Shown here: piece after piece, positions 53,124 through 64,000 of the stretch | How positions within the stretch are numbered: position 1 is the first letter of the stretch | Layout of the letters: every line of letters begins with the position of its first letter | Source of the DNA: Bimastos eiseni | Lineage: Eukaryota; Annelida; Clitellata; Crassiclitellata; Lumbricidae | Assembly: GCA_959347315.1 (NCBI GenBank) | Contig: OY365815.1 | Location: 11,352,959 to 11,416,958, forward strand | Direction of reading: 5' to 3' | DNA length: 64,000 nucleotides | Notes under the pieces: model-generated | What the model was told of the DNA's origin: nothing | Database searches by the model: none | What the model saw: only the letters and a program-made list of their open reading frames with translations | Translations under genes and position numbers: made by a program

Positions 53124-55860
53124 TATATATATCATGTATAGATATAGATATATAATATGCAGTGCAAATATGCAAATGATCTCGAGTATATAACATAGGT
53201 GAAAATTTTAATTTATACAACTTACAATTTGCAATTAACCTTTGAATAATAAATTAAAGATTCATCACATCAAGAATGCTATATATGGATAGATACTAAA
53301 TGATTGAGCTGTAGACCTCATGCATTAATAATGGTTAAGTAACCATTATGAACTTAACAATCCAACGCATGTAAAGGAGCAATGTTAATTCTGTCTATCC
53401 CAATTGATTAATAAACGAAATTTCAACCAGACACAAATTGCATTTCTACTTTACAGTTAGTTTTATAAATTTCCGTCTGCAATGAATTACTCTACTAATA
53501 ATCCAAAGTGAGAATTTGTTCTACCTTATGTTTAATTTCTATCTGAACATTGCATGGAACCGAGGAAAGCATGCTTTCAGTTTTACACATGCAAGCATGG
53601 GCAAGCATAATCGATTGACAGATGACGCCACCCACCCACTGTTAAACATCGTGACGTAAGTTTTGGTGTAGAGTCTAAGTATTTTGTAGTGTGTGCCCTC
53701 GCAGTGTCCAATCCTTCAGCCATCAGTCATTCAAATATGGCGGCTTGAATTTGTTGTTGATGTTTATATGAACAACCATCATGCCGCCTCAAACGAGCAA
53801 ATTAAATTAATTACTATTATTTGTTAATAGCCGTTATTTATTAATATTAATCGCGATTTGACCTTTTTTGTTCTGGATGGGAAAAACTGCTGATTAACAG
53901 CGCCTTTCAATTGGTATGCTTCTCTTTCTGCGGACGGGTTGCGTTCTCCCCACTTTTGTTCCTTACATTTGTTACATTTATATAGCGTTATACTATTTGT
54001 AATGTAAACGGAATGTAAATGTCCACGTTTTTCTGTAGCTACCTGATGGTAACGTGTAGTCTTGCAGTTCCTCTTGGAGTGGGTCAGTTAGACTTAAAAA
54101 TCTGTCTCCTTTACCGCCTCTTGTTAGTACTGCTGTATGTGATGGGTACTTCCAAAGCTTATGAATGTACCTATTATGATTGTTTTCAACCAGACATGTA
54201 ATGTAGGCCTACATGTATTGGACACCGTGTGCTTGATGACCTGGGGAACATGGAAAAACTTGGCTTTTAGTAAAATAGGTTTATTGATTTCGATACAAAC
54301 ACGATTATTGCTCTGTGCTGCATATGCCTAAATATGGTGGAAACCAGACAGAACAAGTGATGCTTAATTAGAGACGGCAATTACTACGGCACCATGATGT
54401 ATTGATGCATTGTATTGCAGCAAATTTGAAGGCTTATCAAAATTATTGTTGCCTTCTCTAATTAAATATATAGGGCTTAGTATGAGATAGTCAGTTTAGA
54501 GTAGCATACAGTTAGAAGAGTGTCGCTGTAAGATTAGTGTATTACATAATGGATCATAGCATTATTTAGTGCACTTTGCAATGAACTTAAGGAGTGCGCT
54601 TTCCAAAACTTTAGGCGATCAAGTTTGTTTCTATTTGAATCAAGCTTCAAACTGTTCAAAAGATTGTTTTAGTCTTTGGATATTAACCTATGTGTATTCA
54701 ATGCTGTTTTCTGCAATACCGGCCTATTGGGCAAGTTGACGAATTCTTACAAACCGAATATGAACGTCGAGAGACACAGCTACAAACTTTCTACCATTGC
54801 ATTAAACATTAGATCTGCTAACACTATGAACTTTCCTGCAGTATCTATGGACGATTAACTGATGCTTATCAGTAGAGCTGTACCGATTAATTGGCCGGCC
54901 TATTATAGGGATATCGGCGAAATTGGATATTAAAAATTGTTTTTATTTCATATTATAATATAAGAGCAAAATGACGACCTCACTTGGTCTGTGAAGGACA
55001 GCATTTTGTTTCCTTCCCATAGCGTGGGGAACTCGGGTTTCTACTTCAGACCACACAGTGACCATTGTGCTAGACTTCTAGTATCGTGGGAAAGTGTTTA
55101 CAGCTGTTGTGTAGAGTTAGTCATAGTGCCTGCTTAATCACCTTGCACACAATCATGTCATTTTAGGCCAAATTGGCAAGTCCTGAAAGTGGCATGTCTG
55201 GGGAGGGAATGGCATCATTGGCTTGTTAGAAGGAGTCTAGTTATATAGATATATATATCTTTCCTCTCCTCCATCATGCAAGGTCCACAGCGAATGGTGT
55301 GCGTAATCTGTATTGGCTGCCTAGGATTAGTCCTCAACTACATGTATATGTCTCCTACAGGGCAAGTGTTTTGCTTGTATCACAACAATAGGCAGTAGTT
55401 GTAGGTCTATCTTTTAGAACTGGTCATCATGGGAAACACAATGAAATAATCGGCTAAATAATTGGGTATCGGAAAACGAATAATCGGCAATAATAGGTAT
55501 CGGCATCATTGGCAAAAAGTGATGTCGGTGTAGCTCTAGTATTATACACTTGTTGACCTAGGTTTATAAATTTTACCTGTTGCACTAGGTGGTCCTAACT
55601 CGCAGGACTATTAGTCCCTAATTTGGTCTTTCGTGTATTCTGTCGTGATTCTTGTCAACTTTGTATAGTCAATTATGTTTTGATTTGATTACCAAATAAG
55701 CGCTTTTGATATTGATGTTAACACTTCTAATAGTTCTGACATGCATTTATATACTTATCCATATAAGAACACAGCAAAGCACTGTGTGCATGGCTATTAA
55801 GGTGACCTATATAAATTCAAGGAGTTGAAAATGTGCAACAAACTGAGTTTAATGTTCCAG
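53124..55860. other. Liprin-alpha upstream region
   Basis: Contains the YY1 element (53734) and probably a non-coding first exon. The rest is AT-rich, with no conserved frame. A TCGGCAATAATAGGTATCGG-like duplicated stretch lies at 54893-54930 and 55450-55540 (a probable degenerate repeat). Confidence 0.45.
53734..53744 (+). promoter_or_regulatory. YY1 element, probable liprin-alpha promoter
   Basis: AATATGGCGGC matches the AAnATGGCGGC consensus on the coding strand, 2.1 kb upstream of the liprin first coding exon. A CRE-like GTGACGTAAG lies at about 53651. Together they suggest a TATA-less start with a non-coding first exon near here. Confidence 0.5.
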
Positions 55861-55865
55861 TGAAA

Positions 55866-56108
55866 ATGTGTGACGTGATGCCGACCATCCTGGAGGACGA
55901 GTGCGGTCCTCACATTCTGGACGACTGCCTGAGCGAGGACAGCAATAATCTGGAGCAGATGATGGAGAACATGTTGGAGGAAAAGGAAAAGCTACTGGAA
56001 AATCTGCAGGAGGCTCACGAAGAAATTGCGACCGTGAAGGGCACCTTGGAAGACGTGCGTCGAGAGAGGGACCTTCTCCACCGCCGTGTGTTCTCCGATC
56101 AGCCGCAG
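55866..56108 (+). CDS. PPFIA: Liprin-alpha first coding exon (partial gene)
   Basis: Encodes 81 residues: MCDVMPTILEDECG, LEQMMENMLEEKEKLLENLQ, EAHEEIATVKGTLEDVRRER and DLLHRRVFSDQPQ. It matches the liprin-alpha N-terminus (human MMCEVMPTINED...FEQLMVNMLDERDRLLDTL...LQRQLNSALPQ). The family scaffolds synaptic active zones and focal adhesions through N-terminal coiled coils and C-terminal SAM domains; only the coiled-coil start is here. ATG 55866 was chosen because family members begin M-C-E/D-V-M-P-T, and an acceptor-like CCAG ends at 55860, 5 nt before it. The donor CAG|GTATGC is phase 0, as in vertebrate genes. No second exon was found before 64000. Confidence 0.9.
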
Positions 56109-56327
56109 GTATGCCACGAAATGTATTGTGTGCTGATTGGTACCAGACTAATTGTTATCAGGTGAATAATGCTGGTGGAATTGAATTGCTTTTCTGTTTC
56201 ACCAGAGATGCATTGGCAGAGGAGTTGTTTCTATCTAAGGCAATTCATACATAATACACTCCAAATATAGTTGCTTCTAGAGAGATACTGGCTATACTAG
56301 ACTGAATAATGACAGTAAGGTTCATTA

Positions 56328-56405
56328 ACATGTTGACTGCTAGGGACGTGTATGTGCGTTCCATATGACGTGTATTTACGTACAAAGTTCAGCAGTCAAC
56401 ATGTT
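56328..56405. mobile_element. Palindromic MITE, TTAACATGTTGACTGCT arms
   Basis: TTAACATGTTGACTGCTAGG and the inverted AGCAGTCAACATGTTAA bound about 78 bp, with GTGTATGTGCG and GTGTATTTACGTAC inside. Resembles the 13793 family in size and TTAA ends but has different arms. Confidence 0.65.
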
Positions 56406-56767
56406 AAGAAGAAATATTCATCTATAAGCAAACAATGATGAGATAGCTAGGGAAGTCATTGGCCAAATCTGAGGTTGGCAGCCCTATCCATGATCCCTAC
56501 TGACAATGAAACTGTTCATAGTTCAAGAAAAGTGTATCACATTCACATTTCTCAGATTGGTTAACTGTGTGTTTGTCACGTGCTTCTTTCATTGTGTTAG
56601 GGTTCATCATAGTTTGACTTTGGAGGTGCTAGTTATTTTGTATGCCGTCTGATTATGCTATGTTAGGCTATCAGAGAAAATTTGAATGAGTTTAATAGAA
56701 GACATTGATCCAGTGTGCATCAATTGATTGAGTTGTATGCACTTCATTTATCTCCGTTGTTGAGTTG

Positions 56768-57115
56768 AGTATGGGGTGTGCGATGGTGTAGTGGTTAGTG
56801 TGATGGGCTGTCAATCGAGAAGTCGGGGTTCAAACACCCGCCACGACAGAAATTTGGTTAGAGTTTTAGTTTGAGATTTCCGTTCTGCAAGTGCCACGTT
56901 GTAAGCTCATATCTGATGAATGAGTACACTGTCCTAAAGATGTCTGTATGAAAACGAGATTGTGGGGAGAGGACCTGTAGAAAATGCAGTTGCAAACGCT
57001 TTATACCCATGGCTAGTTCTAGATCAAGGGACGGCTCTTCTTCTTTTTCTGAGTTGCATGTAAGACACTCTGATTTGAGTGGCACTATATAAGTGCTACA
57101 TTACATTACACTCAT
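56768..57115 (+). mobile_element. tRNA-Asp-derived SINE
   Basis: TGGTGTAGTGGTTAGTGTGA, GTC in the anticodon place, then GGGGTTCAAACACCC: strongly like tRNA-Asp(GUC). The acceptor stem does not pair. About 230 bp later comes GGCACTATATAAGTGC and an ATTAC tail, a LINE-like 3' end, as in SINEs mobilised by the local LINEs. Confidence 0.65.
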
Positions 57116-58435
57116 TACATTACATTACACTCATGAGTTGATTGAATCTATAACCTGTATAATATACAGTATACCTGCATTATATAGTATAACCTCGTTA
57201 ACCTGTATACCTGAATATTTATGACTTAAAATACAATTTATTGATGTATCTGTAGTCAGTACATCAAGATCAGTTATGGTGCTTTGGCTGTAAGGAGCTG
57301 CCATATATAATTGTCTAATTTCCCATTGGGTTGTAGACGCACTAATTGAGGCTGCCACAGGCTCCTTTGAGGAGATGACAGTCAATCTGTTGTGACCGCG
57401 TTGTCAGCTGTCACCAAATGCGCTCTGTCTTCTTGTTCCTCTGCATTGTGTAGCATTTGCCATTGTAATTTGCCATTGGTTATGCTGGTTCATGTTTCCT
57501 CTGGCCTGGCATCATTGCACACATCTGAACTGTGTAAGTGGATTATCAAATTTCAGTTGTACAATGGAGACTTGGTATAACACGATTTGTTAAATATAAC
57601 TCCGATTTCTGGGTTTTGCATGATTTGACATGGATCCCAGAATTAATTCAGCTATAGAAACACTATTATGACATCAATCAATCAATCAATCAATCAACTT
57701 GTTTACTTATGCATATTGAGCTGTCAGATTTGCATATTAAACAAACTAGAATATTCAGTACATTCTGGATCCAACTATGGAACTTTGTAATGGGGCATTG
57801 TCAGTGACAGTTAGCCACCTTATAAGGGATGCAAGCTATATAATCATGGTTATCTTTAAAAGGCAAAGTTCAGTCAGGTACTGGTAATGTAAGGCTGTAT
57901 GATGTAATTCATTACTGTGTTGTAAGGCTCCTGTTGATAATAGCTACAAGAGACTGCATTATAAAAAGTTTCTGGTATATTGTCACAATTGTGTATTGTT
58001 CTGTTCTTAATAGTTCAGCTGCAAAGTTATATTTTAATGCATGTTAAGCATTATCTCGATGGCAGATGAGCATGGAATGTGAGCGCCTCTGAGTAGATAT
58101 CTTGAAGGGGCGCTATATCAAGTATTTTGGATTGATTGATTGATTGATGTGACGATAGGGCAGTGTATTGTTTGTAAGACACTTTGTGAGGACCACTTGA
58201 ATCAAAAGGATTAAATGAAAGTTGAGTCACATCAGATATATGGCCAATGCTTTCAAATAGAATACCTGAAGGAGTCAAGCATTACCTTATTCTAGGTCCC
58301 TCTTGGAGGCAGCCACAGAGTGTTAGTGTCTTCGTTTTCCTAGCCTTGGTTTATGAAGGCATATGGCAAGTACTCTCTCCCTTACCATATGATCTATCAT
58401 AGTCCTCTCCTTGCATCTCCTTTGCCAGATCATCT

Positions 58436-59860
58436 ATCTTTCCCAATCCTATATCTTGACATCTAATCTTTCCCAGTCCTATATCTTGTCATCTGATCTT
58501 TCCCAGTCCTATCGCTTGTTATCTAACCTTTACCAGTCCTATCTCTTGTCATCTGATCTTTCCCAGTCCTATCTCTTGTCATCGGATCTTTCCCAGTCCT
58601 ATATCTTGTCATCTGATCTTTCCCAGTCCTATATCTTGTCATCTGATCTTTCCCAGTCCTATCTCTTGTCATCTGATCTTTCCCAGTCCTATATCTTGTC
58701 ATCTGATCTTTCCCAGTCCTATCTCTTGTCATCGGATCTTTTCCAGTTCTATCTCTTGTTATCTAACCTTTCCCAGTCCTATCTCTTGTCATCTGATCTT
58801 TCCCAGTTCTATATCTTGTCATCTGATCTTTCCCAGTCCTATCTCTTGTCATATTTCCCAGTTCTATCTCTTGTTATCTAACCTTTCCCAGTCCTATCTC
58901 TTGTCATCTGATCTTTCCCAGTCCTATCTCTTGTCATATTTCCCAGTTCTATCTCTTGTTATCTAACCTTTCCCAGTCCTATCTCTTGTCATCTGATCTT
59001 TCCCAGTCCTATATCTAATCATCTGATCTTTCCCAGTCCTATCTCTTGTTATCTAACCTTTTCCAGTCCTATCTCTTGTTGTCTGATCTTTCTTAGTCCT
59101 ATCTCTTGTTATCTAACCTTTTCCAGTCCTATCTCTTGTTGTCTGATCTTTCTTAGTCCTATCTCTTGTTATCTAACCTTTTCCAGTCCTATCTCTTGTT
59201 GTCTGATCTTTCTTAGTCCTATCTCTTGTTATCTAACCTTTTCCAGTCCTATCTCTTGTTGTCTGATCTTTCTTAGTCCTATCTCTTGTTATCTAACCTT
59301 TTCCAGTCCTATCTCTTGTTGTCTGATCTTTCTTAGTCCTATCTCTTGTTATCTAACCTTTTCCAGTCCTATCTCTTGTTATCCGATCTTTCTTAGTCCT
59401 ATCTCTTGTTATCTAACCTTTTCCAGTCCTATCTCTTGTTGTCTGATCTTTCTTAGTCCTATCTCTTGTTATCTAACCTTTCCCAGTCCTATCTCTTGTT
59501 GTCTGATCTTTCTTAGTCCTATCTCTTGTTATCTAACCTTTCCCAGTCCTATCTCTTGTTGTCTGATCTTTCTTAGTTCTATCTCTTGTTATCTAACCTT
59601 TTCCAGTCCTATCTCTTGTTGTCTGATCTTTCTTAGTCCTATCTCTTGTTATCTAACCTTTTCCAGTCCTATCTCTTGTTGTCTGATCTTTCTTAGTCCT
59701 ATCTCTTGTTATCTAACCTTTTCCAGTCCTATCTCTTGTTGTCTGATCTTTCTTAGTCCTATCTCTTGTTATCTAACCTTTTCCAGTCCTATCTCTTGTT
59801 GTCTGATCTTTCTTAGTCCTATCTCTTGTTATCTAACCTTTTCCAGTCCTATCTCATGCC
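58436..59860. repeat. Satellite array: 30-bp monomers to 60-bp higher-order dimer
   Basis: About 47 units of CCTATCTCTTGT + (C/T)ATCTGATC/ATCTAACC + TTTCCCAGT. From 58436 to 59040 units are mostly single 30-bp monomers with small deletions. From 59041 a strict 60-bp dimer (TTATCTAACCTTTTCCAGT + TTGTCTGATCTTTCTTAGT) repeats about 13.5 times. The 30-bp period keeps a frame open on both strands, but the product is low-complexity. Confidence 0.95.
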
Positions 59861-62800
59861 TCTCCCATGCCATCCTATCTTTCCCAATCCACTCCATTGC
59901 AGTCTGGTATTCTCAATTTCTCATCCATAGTTGACAACAGTCAGTGTACATACTTATGTGTTTATGACTGATAGGAAACCTGAGCAGAGTTATTGAGACA
60001 TCTAACCCCCAACCTTTCCGCTGAAAGTTCAGCAAGTTGACCACTAGACTGTCGTGAAAAGACCATAATACATCTCCATATAATAGAAATTTGATAATGA
60101 CCCTGAAGCAGTTAAAAATAGCTAATATAATGATAACAGGCAGCATTGTGTTGTATGACACCGATACATCAACTGAGAGAGAGCACCATGAGGATCAGTC
60201 CAGCCTCCAGAGGTTCCATGCTGTAATGATGTTCCACCTTGCGTTGTCTCGAGTGGGGTGGGGAGATGGCTGAATGGTTACCTGCTGGCCCCATAGGGTT
60301 TACTCAGTCTTCCACTTCCTAGGAGGTGACTGTAAAACGAGCTGTGGGACAGATAGGCAACTTGCTGACTGCCATTCAGTTTTATTCTACACCTGTTAAA
60401 CTTGTTATCATCTGTACTACTATGGATGTAATCTTACTATGTACTTTTGAGTTTGAATTAGTAGACGATTATTATTATTATTACTGTTTTTATTTGAATG
60501 AATTGCCACCATGAGATGACTTATCCCGGCTGTATTTCCTCTTTGACTGGCCTCCATTGGGGCTGATGCATGGGCAGGTCTTTTATTAGGGCGATAGTGG
60601 GTCTGCTGATATGGCCCTACCTGTGTGGGTGGCGTCATCTGGCTTGTCTTACCCCAGTCTGATAAGATTAGGGGATAGTGACAGATCTCTTACCCAGACT
60701 GAGAAAGGTGGTGCAGTCTAAGAAATGGTGTGAACATAAAATGTATAGTGGTCAATACTCGGTCCATATGGCAGAACCAGACACTTGATGTCAATCTGCC
60801 ATAGCAGCCATGAGCCACACTAAGATTAGGAGATAATGTGACACACAGACAGTTTTATTGGGGAGAAGTTTATGCCACTATTAGTGTTCTTTCCATTTTA
60901 GTGTCTGCTGCAGACTCTCTTAAGATTACAGCTGCATTGTCTGAACCCTATTGGGTTAAAGCAGGGTTAATCATTGAATTGCACATGTATATAGAAATTG
61001 AAGTAGTACCTCTCACAGAGGTGCTTCAAGTAAAGACCCAGAGAAAACAAAGTTGTCTTGAGACAATGAAAGAGGCACTTGGATCACCATTTGGTTAGGA
61101 AGAATGAGTTAAAGGAGGGAGCTGGGGACAAGGTCGATGATGTCATGTCATCTGGCTTGTCTTGCCCCGTTCCGATAAGATTAGATGCTGTAGCATCTGC
61201 AAAAGGAAACTTCCACAAGCTTAACCAATGGCATATTCCATTGATCTCAGATTGTAACAATTTCTTCATTCGGCATGTGACGTCAGTCCACCTTAGCAGC
61301 TGCCCTACCCTACGTCCTCCTTCCTTGGTCACCTGCCAACTGAACTTTGATCTTCAAAGGTCGTGGATATCTCTACCACCCTTTGAAGATGATGCACTCC
61401 TAATGAACTGGTTGCTTAGTTGCAGATTAGCAGTTAACAAAGATCATTAGCATAGCCCTCCTCCTTTATCCAGGCTTGGGGCTGGCGCTATCCGAAGGCG
61501 AACAGTGGCAGAGTTTTGTGAATGAACTGGTACTTCCACTTAGCCTGTAAGTGTAGGCCTACATTAGAAATTTCATGAGTAATGAGTGCATTCATTTGCA
61601 TTCAGTGACCCGAGCTGACCTGCATTTTCCAGCAATGAAAACTCGATTATAACTCAACCTAGAACAGATGTTATGGTTAGAGAAGTTTATGCTGTTGTCT
61701 GACAATCAAATACTCGATATATTACATCAAAAGTGTTGAAAAATGGCTGTCGCTCGGTTACCGCAACCACCAGAAGTCAGGGATTGAGGTAACAGTATTT
61801 CTTGAATAATATCCATGTGACTTTGAGCAAGACTTTGACAACTCATGCTGTAAAAGCCCAGCTATAGGCATGCAGTGCCCCAAATATCTGCCCAACTTTT
61901 AAGGCCATTATCTGCAACAACATTTAGTTCCTTGCACTCTGCTGATTGTCTTGATTATTTTGCCTCTAGAACTTCCCTGACCCAACACCGGACGTTTGCT
62001 GTTGTAGGTCCATCTACCGGAAATGATCTTCCTCCCTTACTAAGGGCTTAAGTAATGACTCCATCGGCTTTTCACTCTTCAAATTCATTTCCTTTTCCTC
62101 TAAGGTTTCCATGCTGTTATTCTGTGAGAGACACTATATGAATCAAAAGATACCATGTCATATAGCTGCTGCTTATAGCATTAATATGGAATGCGTCAAT
62201 TGTGTGGTAAAGGAACCAAAGGCTGACCAATACTACGATTATGACGGATAGATCATATTAATGAGGACGTAACTTCTTCATCTACACTGACACATTTCTT
62301 AATGGGAGAATGGATTTGACAAGTGACTGGTGACATTGTAGGTCATTTCTTCGTACCCATAGCCTCTTAATGGCTGTTGTCATGAACTCACCATGTTGAT
62401 ATGTATGTGTGTTTGTATATGTATATGATGTACCTATGTGTATAAGAAGATGCTAAATATCATTATTATAATAATGGCATCCCATTTCTGCAGTGTTCCT
62501 ATTTCCACAACTCTTTCCCAATGTATATAGCTTATACATACTTTGTATATATATATATATATATATATAGGGTACTGCCAAAACATGTATACATACATTC
62601 TATTCATGCAATGCATGGCTAGTTTATAGGTATACATATCCACATTGGCAGTGGTCCAATTTTGCTGGTCCTGTGTTGGTCTCCAGACAGTGTATAGCTC
62701 AAAGTTCAGTGAGGTTGGCTCCGCCCCTCCTTCCGGTTCATCAGTGCCTTGGTTGTCCAACTGGGCTCTTCATTCATTATCATGAACAACAACAACCATC

Positions 62801-63723
62801 AGTTATCAAAGTGTCCATCGTTATCAGCATGAGTATGACTATCATTGGTTTCATCATTTCCAAGCTCTTTAAACGAACCCAAATACACAGCCTTACTTAC
62901 TTTATTTTATGTTATGTTACCATTACCTTGCTGTTGCTATCTCTTCTGTATCCTACTCTAAAACTTACCTTACCACCTGACTTTATATTACCATGTACCG
63001 TATCACAGAGCTGAAGGTATACCTCCTAGTTCTTTCTATCTTATTCTTTCTCTAATCTTGTCTCTCTCTTCGTGTCTATCTGTCTGTCTCCATTTCTCTC
63101 TGTATCTGTCTGTGTGTTTCTCTGTGTGGATACCTGCATAAGATTAGTACACAAATCCAATCTGGATACTTTGTATATCTGGAATATTTTGTTTTGTTTT
63201 GACGAAGCAGAATCATTACAGTGATGTCTGATAGCGGCAGATGTTAGTGTGGCCAAAACGCTAGAAACCTTCCATTTCTGTCATTCAAGGCTATCATAGT
63301 GGCTGGTCTGATTGCAGACACTATGGTGTAATTTATATAAAAATATTTGAATGATTACTCGGGTGTGAGCGCAGTGATTGACAACCAGACATGTTGTGTT
63401 GTGTAGGTGAGCATTTAATCAATGTATCTGATGTTAGCAGACAGTATTTCTAATACTACCGGTTATAAGTGGCGTCGTTCATTCTGCAGAGTGAGTCATT
63501 TTGATATACTGTACTTACATGTGTATGAGTCATGGTTGGTTATCACTGGTGAATTGTGAGCATGTGTTGTAAGTCAAGTGATTTTGTCTATCTACTGTTT
63601 GTTTGTTGGAATGTCACTTATCCGCACAAGTCACTTGTTTATATTTTAGTGATCAATGCGATTAATCATCAGTCATGCACTTATTGACAATTCTTAATCA
63701 CCAGTTAAGCACTTATCAATAAT
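59861..63723. other. Liprin-alpha intron, after the satellite
   Basis: No exon recognised. GTCATCTGGCTTGTCTTRCC...GATAAGATTAG occurs at 60631-60668 and 61147-61184. TCCTTTATCCAGGCTTG at 61455 recurs at 32128. A LINE 3' end (61960-62160) and a TA microsatellite (62547) are present. Confidence 0.5.
61960..62160 (+). mobile_element. LINE 3' end
   Basis: SRTSLTQHRTFAVVGPSTGN DLPPLLRA then GAGAGACACTATATGAATC, the ORF2 C-terminal signature and terminus, with one stop. Confidence 0.68.
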
Positions 63724-64000
63724 AATCGGTTCGTCGATCCTTGCGTGCGGCAGCCTGTGGGGACTTGATGGTCCCGCGCTCCCGTACATCGATGAGGACA
63801 AACCGTGCCTTCTCACGCATTAGACCATCATACTGGAACACTCTTCCTTTACAACTTCGCAACATTGCACTGCTTGCAGCCAACTTTTCTAAATGACTGA
63901 AATCGCATTTGTTTAGATCTGTTGGGTAGCTACGTTTAGCGCCTTTGAGAGGTTCTCATAAGGCGCTATATAAATAGCCTAATACATACATAATTGTGTA
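63724..64000 (+). mobile_element. LINE 3' end at window edge
   Basis: RRSLRAAACGDLMVP, RTNRAFSRIRPSYWNTLPLQ LRNIALLAANFSK, then AGCGCCTTTGAGAGGTTCTC ATAAGGCGCTATATAAA. Same family as the minus-strand copy at 6422-7372, with matching 3' sequence. Confidence 0.82.

Larger units (their letters stand above)
56109..58435. other. Liprin-alpha intron 1, first part
   Basis: No second liprin exon was recognised. Contains a palindromic MITE (56328-56405), a tRNA-Asp-like SINE (56768-57115), an ATCA microsatellite and a LINE terminus at 58078-58150. Confidence 0.6.

Noticed and set aside
56768..56850. Possible functional tRNA-Asp gene
   Set aside because: A and B boxes and a GTC anticodon-like triplet are present, but the acceptor stem does not pair and LINE-like 3' sequence follows; more likely a SINE.
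58411..58881. 156-residue open frame of SQSYILSSDL-type repeats
   Set aside because: Produced by the 30-bp satellite, whose period is a multiple of three; both strands are open and there is no gene context.
58436..59860. CRISPR-like array
   Set aside because: No spacers; contiguous 30/60-bp tandem units in a eukaryotic intron.
60838..61450. Overlapping 86- and 123-residue frames in the liprin intron
   Set aside because: No recognisable domain; adjacent words recur nearby (60631, 61147), so repeat-derived sequence is more likely.

Overview
The window is eukaryotic nuclear DNA, very probably from a marine invertebrate animal. Short coding exons are separated by long AT-rich introns with GT-AG borders, and the introns and spacers are full of LINE 3' ends, tRNA-derived SINEs, hAT-like MITEs, mariner elements and microsatellites. 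I cannot fix the phylum. The proteins are clearly bilaterian, and an echinoderm-like or other invertebrate source is a guess.

Three protein genes can be supported. (1) About 138-10521, minus strand: the 5' half of a coiled-coil gene matching CCDC57 (centrosome/cilium). Seven exons join in phase, and a candidate first coding exon joins them. The gene runs off the left edge. (2) 12224/12263-42254, plus strand: a complete BPTF/NURF301 gene, the large subunit of the NURF chromatin remodeler. Its 21 exons join in one frame to about 2413 residues. They carry an acidic N-terminus, DDT domain, PHD finger 1, the conserved BPTF middle blocks, a Gln-rich region, a C-terminal PHD finger with the H3K4me3 aromatic cage, and a bromodomain. 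(3) 55866-56108, plus strand: the first coding exon of liprin-alpha (PPFIA), a presynaptic and focal-adhesion scaffold. The rest of that gene lies to the right. CCDC57 and BPTF are head to head across about 1.7 kb that probably holds both promoters. A canonical E-box and a YY1 element sit at the BPTF start, and a second YY1 element at about 53.7 kb marks a likely liprin promoter.

The rest is mobile or repetitive DNA. The CCDC57 introns hold an apparently intact mariner-like transposon (4217-5598; perfect 26-bp inverted repeats, open DD37D transposase) and nested insertions (a LINE in a hAT in a SINE at 6.3-8.0 kb; a hAT MITE in a SINE at 2.9-3.4 kb). The BPTF introns hold a decayed 2.1-kb mariner, LINE pieces, a recurrent 70-bp palindromic MITE and three tandem-repeat arrays. 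The 42.3-53.7 kb spacer holds three hAT-like elements with subterminal repeats, including a foldback-like one at 48355-49534. The liprin intron carries a 1.4-kb satellite array (58.4-59.86 kb) that changes from 30-bp monomers to a 60-bp higher-order dimer. I see no rRNA, functional tRNA, CRISPR array, bacterial operon or novel multi-gene system. The most unusual items are the foldback hAT-like element, the intact mariner, the nested insertions and the higher-order satellite.
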